A DNA stretch of 64,000 nt from Pseudomonas paraeruginosa PA7. GTDB lineage: Bacteria > Pseudomonadota > Gammaproteobacteria > Pseudomonadales > Pseudomonadaceae. Made by a program: the position numbers and the translations under genes. The notes beneath the pieces are model-generated. The model saw only the letters and a list, made by a program, of their open reading frames with translations, did not search any database and was not told where the DNA came from. Of this stretch, positions 11,181-20,812 are shown one piece after another (the first letter of the stretch is position 1; every line of letters starts with the position of its first letter). Location: positions 872,001 to 936,000 of the forward strand of contig NC_009656.1 of assembly GCF_000017205.1 (NCBI RefSeq), written 5' to 3'.

Positions 11181-12394
11181 GCCACGGTCTCCAGGGGGAA
11201 GGTTGCGCTCGGGATCGCCTGCGCGCCGGACCAGGCCATCACCGCGCTGAGCGCCTGCCAGGGGTTGAGCCGCGGATCGCAGAGGCTGGTGTAGTGCCGG
11301 CCGACCTGGTGCAGGCCGCTGGAATCGGCGACGCACTCGGTGACGTCGTCCGGGGTGGTCTCCAGGTGCAGCCCGGCGGCCACCCCGCCGGAGCCGGACA
11401 CCGCCAGGCGGAACGCCGCCACCTCCTCGGCGATGCTGCGCACCAGGCGGGTCTTGTTGCCGCAGGGGGCGACGATGGTGTTGCCGTGCATCGGGTCGCT
11501 CAGCCAGATCACCGGGTGCCCGGCCGCGCGCACCGCCTCCACCAGCGGCGGCAGGCGCTCGCCGACCTTCTGCGCGCCCATCCGCGCGATCAGCGTCAGG
11601 CGCCCCGGCTCGCGGCGCGGATCGAGGCGCTCGCAGAGCGCCAGCAACTGCTCGCGGCCGATCTCCGGGCCGACCTTGCAGGCCACCGGGTTGAGCACCT
11701 CGGCCAGCAGCGCCACGTGGGCGCCGTCGACCTGGCGGGTGCGCTCGCCGATCCACGGCCAATGGGTCGAGCCGAGGTAGACCCGGCGCTGCTCGTCCTC
11801 GCGCAGCATCGCCAGCTCGTAGTCGAGCAGCAGCATCTCGTGGCTGGTCCACACCGGCGAGGCGTTCGCCTCCTGCCCGGAAGCGGCGTCCCAGCCCAGG
11901 TGGCGCATGACGTTGCGCGCCGCCGCGTAGCCCTTGAGGATCCGCTGCGGATCGGCCTGGCGCCGCTCGGCATGGGCCTCGCGGCCGTTGACCATGTCGC
12001 CGCGGTAGACCGGCAGGGTCTGCCCGTCGACCTGCTCGTGCGGCTTGGAACGCGGCTTGGCGTACTGCCCGGCGATGCGCCCGACGCGGATCACCGGACG
12101 CTTGCCGGCCAGGCGCAGGGCGCCGGCCAGTAGTTCCAGCACCGCCGCCTTGCGCGCCACGTTCTCGGCATGGTGGTCGTCCATGTCCTCGGCGCAGTCG
12201 CCGCACTGCACCACCAGCGCCTCGCCGCGCGCCACCCGCGCCAGGGTCGCGCGCAGGGCCAGGATGTCGCCGGCGCGGATCAGCGCCGGGCTGCCGCGCA
12301 GGTACGCCTGCACCTCGCGCAGCCGCGACGCATCGCCCCACTCGGGTTGCTGCAGCGCTTCGCAGCGCCGTACGCGTTGCAATAGATCGTCCAT
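11177..12394 (-). CDS. phzC: PhzC, type II DAHP synthase
   Basis: Class II 3-deoxy-D-arabino-heptulosonate-7-phosphate synthase, which condenses PEP and erythrose-4-phosphate to feed the shikimate pathway for phenazines. Motifs seen: '[11 protein letters not shown]' near residue 60, '[14 protein letters not shown]', '[17 protein letters not shown]' and 'SDPMHGNT'. The start at 12394 ([10 protein letters not shown]) gives 405 aa; an upstream in-frame ATG would extend into phzB and is rejected. Such pathway-dedicated DAHP synthases usually escape aromatic amino-acid feedback. Confidence 0.95.
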   Translation of the reverse strand: MDDLLQRVRRCEALQQPEWGDASRLREVQAYLRGSPALIRAGDILALRATLARVARGEALVVQCGDCAEDMDDHHAENVARKAAVLELLAGALRLAGKRPVIRVGRIAGQYAKPRSKPHEQVDGQTLPVYRGDMVNGREAHAERRQADPQRILKGYAAARNVMRHLGWDAASGQEANASPVWTSHEMLLLDYELAMLREDEQRRVYLGSTHWPWIGERTRQVDGAHVALLAEVLNPVACKVGPEIGREQLLALCERLDPRREPGRLTLIARMGAQKVGERLPPLVEAVRAAGHPVIWLSDPMHGNTIVAPCGNKTRLVRSIAEEVAAFRLAVSGSGGVAAGLHLETTPDDVTECVADSSGLHQVGRHYTSLCDPRLNPWQALSAVMAWSGAQAIPSATFPLETVA

Positions 12395-12429
12395 GCTGGG
12401 TCCCCCTTCGGCCGGAGATATCGATTCGA

Positions 12430-12918
12430 TCAAGTGGGAATGCCTTCGCGTTTTATTTCCGGAACCGGAATGCTCAAGGCGCGCAGTTGCTGGAATACAT
12501 TCATGAACTCGCGGTTGCGTTTTATCTTGCCGTCTTCGAGTTCGAAGGAATGCAGGAAGTGATTTTCGTAATAACCTTCGGGATAACCTGGAAAGAGAAT
12601 CTTGCCGTGGCCATCGCATTCGACCCAGAAATGATTGGGGTCGTCGGTTCCGAATATCTTGATGTTGTACCACTCCCAGTCGGGAAAACATTTCAATGAC
12701 CAGACGGCATGTTCTGCAAGTTTGTCCTTGCCGCGAATGACGATCGGTTCGCCGGTATCGGTGGTCCACAGGCCGCCGCAACCATCCTCGACGAAAAGTT
12801 CATGGCGGCGCAGGCGATCCTGGCCCTTGGTATTCATGTATTTTTCTACGGTGGCGCGATTCTTTTCGCGAAGTTGCTCGGTTTCGCTGTAGTTGGAAAG
12901 GCTGGTCGTGTCGGGCAT
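12430..12918 (-). CDS. phzB: PhzB, phenazine scaffold-forming protein (internal start)
   Basis: NTF2/ketosteroid-isomerase-fold protein that promotes condensation of two PhzF products into the tricyclic phenazine precursor. The ATG at 12918 ([10 protein letters not shown]) is preceded by GGAG with an 8-base spacing (12927-12930), so it can be translated on its own to give 162 aa. Active-site candidates conserved with the Burkholderia enzyme are His70, Ser74 and Glu137. The N-terminal ~15 residues differ from PAO1 PhzB1 as I recall it. The same frame is also the C-terminal half of an uninterrupted PhzA-PhzB reading frame. Confidence 0.93.
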   Translation of the reverse strand: MPDTTSLSNYSETEQLREKNRATVEKYMNTKGQDRLRRHELFVEDGCGGLWTTDTGEPIVIRGKDKLAEHAVWSLKCFPDWEWYNIKIFGTDDPNHFWVECDGHGKILFPGYPEGYYENHFLHSFELEDGKIKRNREFMNVFQQLRALSIPVPEIKREGIPT

Positions 12919-13437
12919 CTTTGCTACTCCATGGCGGTCGATGACATTCGAACTGGGAAGGCCTTCACGTTTTATTGAAGGCACGGGAATTCCCAGGGCG
13001 CGGAACTTCTGCAACGGATTCATGAACTCGCGATTGCGTCTTATCCGGCCGCTCTCGAGTTCGAAGGAATGGATGTAGTGGTTCTCGCAATAGCCCTCCG
13101 GGTAGCCGGGCAGCAGCACCTTGCCGCGTCCGTCGCACTCCACCCAGAAGTGGTTCGGATCGTCGGTCTCGAAGATCCGCACGTTGTGCCACTGCCAGTC
13201 GGGAAAGCACTCCTCGAGCCAGCGCTCGAGCCGCGCCAGGCTCTCGTGGCCTTGGAAAACCAGGGGCTCGCCGCTGTCGGTGGTCCAGTTCCCGGCGCAG
13301 CCATCGGCGTGGAACAGGCGGTGCCGCTGCAGCCGCTCGGCGCCCTTCAGCGCCATGTAGCGCTCCACCGTGGCGCGATTCAGGCGCCGCATTCGCTGGA
13401 TGTCGACCGGGGTATCGCTGTAGCGCTGGCCGCTCAT
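12430..13437 (-). CDS. phzA: PhzA, fused in frame to PhzB by loss of the phzA stop
   Basis: PhzA is the paralogue of PhzB that heads the operon. Here the ATG at 13437 ([15 protein letters not shown] five bases upstream) reads through the normal 162-residue PhzA. Codon 163, at 12949-12951, should be the stop but is TCG. The frame then crosses an 11-residue linker ([11 protein letters not shown]) into PhzB, giving 335 aa with two NTF2-like domains (residues 1-162 and 174-335). PhzA residues aligned with PhzB His70 and Ser74 are both Leu, fitting the view that PhzA is catalytically weak and helps PhzB. A sequencing error at one base is the main alternative. Confidence 0.85.
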   Translation of the reverse strand: MSGQRYSDTPVDIQRMRRLNRATVERYMALKGAERLQRHRLFHADGCAGNWTTDSGEPLVFQGHESLARLERWLEECFPDWQWHNVRIFETDDPNHFWVECDGRGKVLLPGYPEGYCENHYIHSFELESGRIRRNREFMNPLQKFRALGIPVPSIKREGLPSSNVIDRHGVAKMPDTTSLSNYSETEQLREKNRATVEKYMNTKGQDRLRRHELFVEDGCGGLWTTDTGEPIVIRGKDKLAEHAVWSLKCFPDWEWYNIKIFGTDDPNHFWVECDGHGKILFPGYPEGYYENHFLHSFELEDGKIKRNREFMNVFQQLRALSIPVPEIKREGIPT

Positions 13438-14136
13438 GCCTGCCTCCGGGAGGTCTCTCGGGTATGCCGGGGGAAAACTTCTTCCATGCGGCAGTCGTCA
13501 TTCGTCGAGGCGCGGGAGTTCGTCGCTCCGCAAAGGAGCGAGATTCGATGCGCACACTATTTACAGGGGCCTTGAAATCCCGCGTTACATGTCGTCGTTC
13601 GCGTTTTCGACTTTTCGAAAGGCAATAGAAATTCCCTGTCGGGTTTCCATTGGAAACCTTTTGGTAATGAGTTCGTAATGCTTTCGTTAAGTTGCGACGG
13701 ACGAGGTCGCGGAGACTTTCAGCGTGATTCCGTGAAGTAGTTCAAATAGCCAGCATCCCTGTTCGCTGATGTGGATTGCATAAAACACAGAACGATCGTG
13801 CCGGCTCAACTACAAGATCTGGTAGGTGCCAGACAGGGTATCCGTAATTGCTAAGCTGGGCTTCCCCGCACCGTCGCTGGCTGTGGCGAAGTTGTCATTT
13901 CGTACTTTCGATAGACGGGGAATAGCTCTGGAACGGGCGCTTCGAATATTCCGGAGTTGTTGTTGCACCGAGATCCAGGTGGCGCTGGCCCCCAAGGGGT
14001 GGGCGCATTTTCTTCTCAATGATCCGAATGAACTTTTGCGTTCTGTGGTGTTTTTCGCCATGGCGGTGAAAAGTGCGAGTTAGAGCGCTCGGATAGTTCT
14101 CGGGTTACAGAAATGTGTAACGAGAGAGAATAAAAC
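13438..14136. promoter_or_regulatory. phzA-phzM divergent promoter region
   Basis: A 699-bp non-coding region between divergent phzA and phzM. It is noticeably more AT-rich than its surroundings (especially 13580-13760 and 13840-14130) and contains the phz/las box at 13809. Short ORFs here show no coding character. In PAO1 the phzA1 promoter lies a long way upstream and is driven by quorum sensing; the long leader fits that picture. Confidence 0.75.
13809..13826. promoter_or_regulatory. phz/las box (LuxR-type operator)
   Basis: ACTACAAGATCTGGTAGG is an 18-bp dyad, CTAC-A-AGATCT-G-GTAG, matching the phz box (ACTACAAGATCTGGTAGT) at 17 of 18 bases. Its centre is about 380 bp upstream of the phzA ATG, close to the las-box distance reported for PAO1 phzA1, and about 320 bp upstream of phzM. 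LasR, RhlR or QscR are the expected binders. Confidence 0.88.
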
Positions 14137-15141
14137 ATGAACAACACGAATCTTGCTGCTGCGCGCGATTTGATACAAGTTGTTACGGGGGAATGGAAGT
14201 CGCGTTGCGTCTACGCCGCCACGCGGCTGGGGCTGGCCGACCTGATCGAAAGCGGGGTCGACACCGACGAAGCCCTGGCCGCCGCGGTCGGCTCCGATGC
14301 CGAACGCATCCACCGGCTGATGCGCCTGCTGGTGGGCTTCGAGATATTCCAGGGCGATGCCCGTGGCGGCTACACCAACACCCCCACCAGCCAGTTGCTG
14401 CGCGAAGCGCCCGGCTCCTTCCGCGACATGGTGCTGTTCTACGGCGAGGAGTTCCATGCCGCCTGGACCCACGCCTACGAAGCCCTGCTCGGCGGCACGC
14501 CGGGATTCGAGCTGGCCTTCGGCGAAAGTTTCTATGCCTACCTGCGTCGCTGTCCGGACGCCGGCCGGCGCTTCCTGCTGGCGATGAAGGCGAGCAACCT
14601 GGCCTTCCACCAGATCCCCGATCTCCTGGACTTCCGCGAGTGCTGCTTCGTCGACGTCGGTGGCGGTTCCGGCGAACTGACCAAGGTGATCCTGGAAGCC
14701 GAGCCCAGCGCACGCGGGGTGATGCTCGATCGCGAAGGTTCGCTCGCCGTGGCCCGCGACAACCTCGCCGGCCTGCTGGCGGGCGAGCGTGTCAGCCTGG
14801 TGGGCGGCGACATGTTGCGCGAGGTGCCGGCCAACGGCGACTTCTACCTGCTGTCGCGGATCATCGGCGACCTCGACGAGGCCGCCAGTCTCGTCCTGCT
14901 CGGCAACTGCCGCCAGGCGATGGCCGAGGACGGCCGGGTGGTGGTGATCGAGCGGACCATCTCGGCCAGCGAACCGTCGCCGATGTCGGTGCTCTGGGAC
15001 GTGCACCTGTTCATGGCCTGCGACGGCCGCCACCGCACCACCGAGGAGGTCGTCGGGCTGCTGGGGCGTGGCGGCTTCGCGGTGGAGCGGATCGTCGACC
15101 TGCCGATGGAGACGCGCATGATCGTCGCCGCCAGGGCCTGA
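14137..15141 (+). CDS. phzM: PhzM, phenazine-1-carboxylate N-methyltransferase
   Basis: SAM-dependent methyltransferase forming 5-methylphenazine-1-carboxylate, the step before PhzS in pyocyanin synthesis. The N-terminal helical dimerisation domain (about 1-100) is followed by a class I methyltransferase domain with VDVGGGSGEL near residues 172-181. The fold resembles plant-type O-methyltransferases. Length is 334 aa, as in P. aeruginosa. It is divergent from phzA and its end meets the 3' end of opmD with only 10 bp between them. Confidence 0.96.
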   Translation: MNNTNLAAARDLIQVVTGEWKSRCVYAATRLGLADLIESGVDTDEALAAAVGSDAERIHRLMRLLVGFEIFQGDARGGYTNTPTSQLLREAPGSFRDMVLFYGEEFHAAWTHAYEALLGGTPGFELAFGESFYAYLRRCPDAGRRFLLAMKASNLAFHQIPDLLDFRECCFVDVGGGSGELTKVILEAEPSARGVMLDREGSLAVARDNLAGLLAGERVSLVGGDMLREVPANGDFYLLSRIIGDLDEAASLVLLGNCRQAMAEDGRVVVIERTISASEPSPMSVLWDVHLFMACDGRHRTTEEVVGLLGRGGFAVERIVDLPMETRMIVAARA

Positions 15142-15151
15142 GCCGGCCGCC

Positions 15152-16594
15152 TCAGCGGCCTTCGCCGGCGGCCAGTTGGCGGACCTCCGGCAAACGACTG
15201 TCGGTGCCCCAGCCGAGTGCCTTGTAGAGGGCGATGACGTTGACGAACGAGGCGGTCTCCGCCTGTGCCAGCTCCTCGCGGATCTGATACAGCGCGCGCT
15301 GGTTCTCCAGCACCGCCAGGTAGCTGCCGGCGCCGGCGCGGTAGCGCTCGTTGGCGATCTCCAGGGCGTTGCCGGCGTGGCTCGCGGAGCGCACCAGGGC
15401 GACCAGCCGGCGCTGGTGCTCGGCCAACTGGTTGAGAGCGTTGCCGACATCCTCCTGGGCCAGCAGCAGGGTGCGCTGGTAGCGCGCCAGGGCGGCGTCG
15501 GACTGCGCCTCGGCGGCGCGCAGGCGCGCCCGCACGTTGCCCAGGCGGAACGCCGGCCAGCTGACCGCGGGCGCCAGTTCGAAGGCACGCGAAGCGCTGC
15601 CGAGGTCGCCGCTGCGCAAGGCGAAGAAGCCGATGAAGCCGCCCAGGTCGAGGCGCGGATACAGCTCGGCGGTGGCCGCGCCGACATCCTCGCTGCTCGC
15701 CGCCAGTTGCCGTTCGGCGCTGATGACGTCGGGGCGCTGGAGGATCAGGTAGTCGACGTCGCCCAGCGGCAGGTTCTTCGCCAATGGCGCGGCGCCGCCG
15801 TCGAGTACCGGGGCGCCGCTGCCCGGCGCCTCGCCGCGCAGCACGTCGAGGCGGTAGCGAGCGGCCTCCAGCGCGCTGGTCAGCGGCGGAACCGCCGCTT
15901 CGCTGCGCGACAGGTTGGCCTGGGCGTTCTCCACCTCTTCCGGCAGGCCGCTGCCCAACTGCAGGCTGCTGCGGGTCAGTTCCAGGGTGTCGCGCCAGCT
16001 GCGCACCTGGGCGCGGGCCACGTCCAGGCGGCGCTGGTAGCCCTGGACCTCGAAGTAGGCGCGGGCGGTGTCGGCGGCGATGCTCAGGCGCGCCAGCTCG
16101 AGGTCGGCACTGGCCGCTTCGGCACGCGCCAGGGCGGCATCGGAAAGATGCCCGAGGCGGCCGAACAGATCGATTTCCCATTGCGCGTCGAAGCCGGCGC
16201 GGTAGCTCTCCGAAAGTCTCCGGCGCGGCTCGCCGTCGTAGTCCGCCTGCTGCGCGAGGCTGCGGTTGTAGCCGGCCTGGCTGGTCACCTGGGGCAACTG
16301 GTCGAGCCAGCGCTCGTCGTACAGCGCGCGGGCGCTGCGCAGGTTGGCGCGGGCCTCGCGGATATCGTGGTTGCGCGCCAGCGCCTGGTCGACGAGGCGC
16401 ACCAGTTGCGGGTCGTCGAAGAAGCTCCACCAGGGCGCCTGCCGCCGCTCGGCGGAGAACTCGCCGGCGTGCTGGCTGGCGATGCGTGTCGCCGGTGTCT
16501 GCGGGCGCTGGTAGTCGGGGCCGACGCTGCAGGCCGCCAGGCTCGCGGCGATGCCCAGGGCCAGCGCCAGGCGCGGGAAGTGCGGATGCTTCAT
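15152..16594 (-). CDS. opmD: OpmD, outer-membrane channel of MexGHI-OpmD
   Basis: TolC-like outer-membrane factor of the NodT/OprM family. Signal peptide with lipobox LAAC and lipidated Cys22, then 'SVGPDYQRP' as in OprM proteins. Two repeated OEP domains follow, with 'ELYPRLDLGGFIGFF' marking the second half. The ATG at 16594 overlaps the mexI stop (ATGA). It exports phenazine intermediates with MexH and MexI. The protein is 480 aa, slightly shorter than I recall for PAO1. Confidence 0.94.
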   Translation of the reverse strand: MKHPHFPRLALALGIAASLAACSVGPDYQRPQTPATRIASQHAGEFSAERRQAPWWSFFDDPQLVRLVDQALARNHDIREARANLRSARALYDERWLDQLPQVTSQAGYNRSLAQQADYDGEPRRRLSESYRAGFDAQWEIDLFGRLGHLSDAALARAEAASADLELARLSIAADTARAYFEVQGYQRRLDVARAQVRSWRDTLELTRSSLQLGSGLPEEVENAQANLSRSEAAVPPLTSALEAARYRLDVLRGEAPGSGAPVLDGGAAPLAKNLPLGDVDYLILQRPDVISAERQLAASSEDVGAATAELYPRLDLGGFIGFFALRSGDLGSASRAFELAPAVSWPAFRLGNVRARLRAAEAQSDAALARYQRTLLLAQEDVGNALNQLAEHQRRLVALVRSASHAGNALEIANERYRAGAGSYLAVLENQRALYQIREELAQAETASFVNVIALYKALGWGTDSRLPEVRQLAAGEGR

Positions 16595-19500
16595 GTCTTG
16601 TTCACCAGGAGGTCGGCCTCGGCCAGTTGGCGGTTGCGCGGGCTCTGGTCGACTTCCGCGTGGTTGCGCGCCAGCAGGGTGTAGACGGTGGGCAGCACGA
16701 ACAGGGTGAAGAGGGTGCCGACCAGCATCCCGCAGACGATCACCACGCCCAGGCCGAAGCGGCTGGCGGCGCCTGCGCCGCTGGCGAAGAGCAGTGGCAC
16801 CAGGCCGAAGACCATCGCCGCGGTGGTCATCAGCACCGGTCGCAGGCGGATCTGCGCGGCGCGCAGGATCGCTGCGCGGCGGTCGAGGCGCTCGTGGACC
16901 TGCAGTTCGTTGGCGAACTCGACCATGAGGATGCCGTGCTTGCTGATCAGGCCGATCAGGGTGACCAGGCCGATCTGCGTATAGATGTTCATCGTCGCGT
17001 AGCCCAGCGCCAGCGGCAGCAGGGCGCCGCAGATCGACAGCGGCACGGTGATCAGGATGATCAGCGGGTCGGCCAGGCTCTCGTACTGCGCGGCGAGCAC
17101 CAGGTAGATCACCACCAGCGCGGCGAGGAAGGCGAAGGCCAGGGTATTGCCTTCCTGGGTGTACTGCCGCGAGTCGGATTGCCAGTCGTGGCTGAAGCCG
17201 GCCGGCAGGCCGCGCGCCACCTCGTCGAGGAAGGCCACCGCCTGGCCCATGGAGACGCCGGGCGCGGGAATCGCCTGGAGGGTCGCGGCGTTCTGCTGGT
17301 CGAACTGGATCAGCTTGTTCGGCTCGACCTTGAGTTCCACCCGTACCACCGTCGACAGCGGCACCAGATTGCCGTCCTGGGTGCGCACGAACTGCCGGGC
17401 CAGCGCCTGCGGGGTGAAGCGCTGGTCGCGCAGGCTCTGCGGGATCACGTCGTAGGAGCGGCCTTCCATGCCGAAGCGGTTGATGTAGTTCTCGCCCACC
17501 AGCACCGCCAGCGACTCGCCGATGTCCTGCATGCGGATGCCCAGGCTGTTGGCCTTGGCCCGGTCGATACGGATCTGCACCACCGGGTTGTTGTAGTCCA
17601 GGTCGCTGTCGACCACCACGAACAGGCCGCTCTGCCGGGCCTTCTGCTTGATCTCTTCCATGGTCCGGTAGAGCACCGGGTAGTCCTGCGGGCTGCGCAG
17701 CACCAGTTGTACCGGCAGGCCGCCGGTGGAGCCGGGCAGGGCGGCCAGCTGGAAGGCGAAGATACTGCTGCCCTCGACGTCGCCGACCTTGCCTTGCAGC
17801 TCGGACTGGATCGCCGAGGCGTCGCGCTCGCGCTTGTCCCAGGCCGCCAGGTTGATCCCGCCGAAGCTCGCCGCCGGTCCGTCGGTGCCGTTGATGATCC
17901 AGGTGCCCACGGTTTCCGGGATGCTGGTGTAGACCTGGTCGAGCTTGCGCGCGAACAGTTCGACGTAGTCGAGATTGGCGTGCTGCGGCGCCTTGATCGC
18001 GGTGAGCACCGCGGCCTGGTCCTCGGTCGGCGCCAGTTCGCGCTTGGGCATCGAATACAGCAGCGGCAGGCTGATGCACACCAGCAATGCCAGGCCGCCG
18101 GTCAGCCAGCGGTGGCCCAGGGAGAATTCCAGGACCTGCCCGTAGCGCCGCGTCAGGCCGCCGAAGAACCATTCGGCGGCGCGGCCCATGCGGCCCTCGT
18201 TCTGGTGGGCCTGGAGCAGCAGCGAACTCATCACCGGCGACAGGGTCAGCGCCACCACCCCGGAAACGATCACCGCGCCGGCCAGGGTCAGGGCGAACTC
18301 GCGGAACAGCGCGCCGGTGAGGCCGCCCATCAGGCCGATGGGGGTATATACGGCGGCCAGGGTGATGGTCATGGCGATCACCGGGCCGGCCACTTCGCGG
18401 GCGCCGATCAGCGCCGCCGCCACCGGCGACTTGCCTTCCTCGATGTGGCGGTGGACGTTCTCCACCACCACGATGGCGTCGTCCACCACCAGCCCGATGG
18501 CCAGCACCATCGCCAGCAGGGTCAGCAGGTTGACGCTGAAGCCGAAGGCCAGCATCAGCGCGGCGGCGCCGAGCATCGACAGGGGAATGGTCGCCACCGG
18601 GATCAGCACGCTGCGCAGCGAGCCGAGGCAGAGGTAGATCACCAGCACCACGATCACCAGGGCCTCGACCAGGGTCCGCACCACCTCGTCGATGGACGCC
18701 TGGATGAAGCGCGAGGTCTCGTAGGCGAGGTCGACGCGGACGTCCGGCGGCAGGGTCTTCTGGATCTCCGGCAGCAGCTTGCGGATGCCGTCGACGATCA
18801 CCAGCGGGTTGCCGGTGGGCGTCGGGAACAGCCCCAGGTGCACCGCCGGTTCGCCGTCCATCAGCGCGCTGGTCTCGGTGGCCGCGGCGCCCAGCTCGAC
18901 GGTGCCGACATCGCGCAGGCGGACCAGGCCGTTGCCATCGTTGCGGATGACCATCTCGCGGAAGTCGTCGACATTGGTCAGGTCGGTGTTGACCCGCACG
19001 TTGGACAGCACGTACTGACCCTTCACCATTCCCGGCGCGGCCTGGTAGTTGTTGCGGCGGATCGCCTCGGCCACGTCGGAGGCGGTCAGGCCGCGCCCGG
19101 CGAGGCGATCGGCGTCGAGCCAGAGGCGCATGGCCAGGCGCTGGCCGCCGAAGGTCTGGACCTTGGCCACGCCGTCGATGGAGGAGAACATCGGCTCGAC
19201 CACCCGCGACAGGTAATCGGTCAGCGCCGGGATCGGCAGGGTCTTGCTGGAGAAGCCGACATAGGCCACCGCGGTGGTCTCGCCGGAAGAGCGCTCGATC
19301 ACCGAGTCGTAGGCACGCTCGGGCAGCTTGTAGCGCACCGAGTTGACCTTGGCCATGGTCTCGGTCATCGCCTGGGTCGAGTCGCGGTTGAGCAGCATGC
19401 GGATGGTCACCACGCTGCGCCCCTGCACCGAGGTCGAGGACAGGTAGTCGATGCCTTCCACCGAGGACACCGCCTGGGCGATCGGCTGGGTGACGAAGCC

Positions 19501-19680
19501 CTGCATGAGGTCGGCGGAGGCGCCGGGATATTCGGTGGTGACGGTGATGGTCGAGCTTTCCAGCAGCGGATACTGGCGGATCGGCAGCTTGCCCAGGGAG
19601 AACAGGCCGAGCAGCAGGATCAGCGTGCTGACCACCAGCGCCAGCACCGGCCGGCGGACGAACAGGTCGGTAAAGGTCAT
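16591..19680 (-). CDS. mexI: MexI, RND efflux pump
   Basis: Inner-membrane proton-driven RND transporter, 1029 aa, with 12 expected membrane helices and two large periplasmic loops. The proton-relay aspartates are in 'IGLVVDDAIVVVENVHRHIEEG', and 'LAPTEDQAAVLTAIKAPQHA' marks the second periplasmic half. It is part of mexGHI-opmD, which moves 5-methyl-PCA and other toxic phenazine intermediates out of the cell. The start is 12 bp after the mexH stop. Confidence 0.95.
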   Translation of the reverse strand: MTFTDLFVRRPVLALVVSTLILLLGLFSLGKLPIRQYPLLESSTITVTTEYPGASADLMQGFVTQPIAQAVSSVEGIDYLSSTSVQGRSVVTIRMLLNRDSTQAMTETMAKVNSVRYKLPERAYDSVIERSSGETTAVAYVGFSSKTLPIPALTDYLSRVVEPMFSSIDGVAKVQTFGGQRLAMRLWLDADRLAGRGLTASDVAEAIRRNNYQAAPGMVKGQYVLSNVRVNTDLTNVDDFREMVIRNDGNGLVRLRDVGTVELGAAATETSALMDGEPAVHLGLFPTPTGNPLVIVDGIRKLLPEIQKTLPPDVRVDLAYETSRFIQASIDEVVRTLVEALVIVVLVIYLCLGSLRSVLIPVATIPLSMLGAAALMLAFGFSVNLLTLLAMVLAIGLVVDDAIVVVENVHRHIEEGKSPVAAALIGAREVAGPVIAMTITLAAVYTPIGLMGGLTGALFREFALTLAGAVIVSGVVALTLSPVMSSLLLQAHQNEGRMGRAAEWFFGGLTRRYGQVLEFSLGHRWLTGGLALLVCISLPLLYSMPKRELAPTEDQAAVLTAIKAPQHANLDYVELFARKLDQVYTSIPETVGTWIINGTDGPAASFGGINLAAWDKRERDASAIQSELQGKVGDVEGSSIFAFQLAALPGSTGGLPVQLVLRSPQDYPVLYRTMEEIKQKARQSGLFVVVDSDLDYNNPVVQIRIDRAKANSLGIRMQDIGESLAVLVGENYINRFGMEGRSYDVIPQSLRDQRFTPQALARQFVRTQDGNLVPLSTVVRVELKVEPNKLIQFDQQNAATLQAIPAPGVSMGQAVAFLDEVARGLPAGFSHDWQSDSRQYTQEGNTLAFAFLAALVVIYLVLAAQYESLADPLIILITVPLSICGALLPLALGYATMNIYTQIGLVTLIGLISKHGILMVEFANELQVHERLDRRAAILRAAQIRLRPVLMTTAAMVFGLVPLLFASGAGAASRFGLGVVIVCGMLVGTLFTLFVLPTVYTLLARNHAEVDQSPRNRQLAEADLLVNKT

Positions 19681-19692
19681 CGCGGGTTTCCT

Positions 19693-20805
19693 TCAGCGGC
19701 CGGCGACCGGCACGGGGGGCACGGCGCTGCTCAGGGTGTCTTCCTTGACCGGTTCCACGGCCATGCCGTCGCTCAGGTTGATCTGCCCGGAGGTCACCAC
19801 CCGGTCGCCCTCGGCGAGGCCCTGGAGGATTTCCACGCGACCGTCCCAGCGCTCGCCGACCCGCACCGAGACGCGCCTGGCGCTGAGCGGCTGGTCGCCC
19901 TCCTGGCGGGCGACGAACACGGTGTCGCCGTAGGCGGTGTAGGTGACCGCGGTTTCCGGCACGCTCAGCGACGGTGCGTCGGCCTTGCGCGAGACGCGGA
20001 CGCTGGCGAACATCCCGGCGGCGAGCAGGCCCTCGGGGTTCTCCAGCACGGCCTGGACCTGCACCGTGCGCGACTTGCCGATCAGCGGGTCGATGGCGCT
20101 GATGCGCGCCGGGAAGCTGCGCCCCGGGTAGGCGTCGACCAGCACCTCGAGGGTCTGTCCGACCTTCAGCTCGGGGCTGGTGCTTTCGTCCAGGGAAAAG
20201 TTGCTCTTGAGGGTTCGCGCATCTACCAGGCTGGCCACCGGCTCGGCGATGCCGAGGTATTGGCCGAGGTGCACGCGGCGGATGCCGAGCCGGCCGGAGA
20301 AGGGCGCGCGGATCGCCTTCTGCTCGATCAGCGCCTGGGTCTGGCGCACCGCGCCGAGCGCCATGTCGCGGGCGGCGACGGCATTGTCCAGCTGCTCCTG
20401 CGAGGCGACGTTGCGCTCCACCAGCTTGCGCGCCCGGGCATGCAGGATCTCGGCGTTGCGCAACTGCGCCTTGAGACGGATCAGGTCGGCCTGTTCCACC
20501 GCGTCGTTGAGCTGCACCAGCAACTGGCCCCGCTCGACCTGCTGGCCGGACTCGAAGGCGATGCGGGTGATCCGTCCGGCCGCTTCGGCGGCCACCTGGA
20601 CCTGGCGGCCCGCTTCCAGTTCGCCGACGCCGTCGAAGAGACGCGGCACCACCCGCCGCTCCACCGTGGCGAGGGCGACTTTCACCGGTGGGTAGCCGGC
20701 GAAGCCGCCGGTGTCTTTCTTCGCCGAACCGGTGGCGTACACGGCGATGCCGACGACGGCCGCGCAGAGCAGCGCGGCGCTGGCGATCAGGACGGGTTTC
20801 TGCAT
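19693..20805 (-). CDS. mexH: MexH, periplasmic adaptor
   Basis: Membrane-fusion protein of 370 aa. It has an N-terminal signal/anchor (MQKPVLIASAALLCAAVVGI), a lipoyl-like half-motif 'GRITRIAFESGQQVERGQLLVQL' with alpha-hairpin, then beta-barrel with 'KAIRAPFSGRLGIRRVHLGQ'. It bridges MexI and OpmD in the periplasm. It is tightly coupled to mexG (7 bp) and mexI (12 bp). Confidence 0.94.
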   Translation of the reverse strand: MQKPVLIASAALLCAAVVGIAVYATGSAKKDTGGFAGYPPVKVALATVERRVVPRLFDGVGELEAGRQVQVAAEAAGRITRIAFESGQQVERGQLLVQLNDAVEQADLIRLKAQLRNAEILHARARKLVERNVASQEQLDNAVAARDMALGAVRQTQALIEQKAIRAPFSGRLGIRRVHLGQYLGIAEPVASLVDARTLKSNFSLDESTSPELKVGQTLEVLVDAYPGRSFPARISAIDPLIGKSRTVQVQAVLENPEGLLAAGMFASVRVSRKADAPSLSVPETAVTYTAYGDTVFVARQEGDQPLSARRVSVRVGERWDGRVEILQGLAEGDRVVTSGQINLSDGMAVEPVKEDTLSSAVPPVPVAGR

Positions 20806-20812
20806 GATTGCC

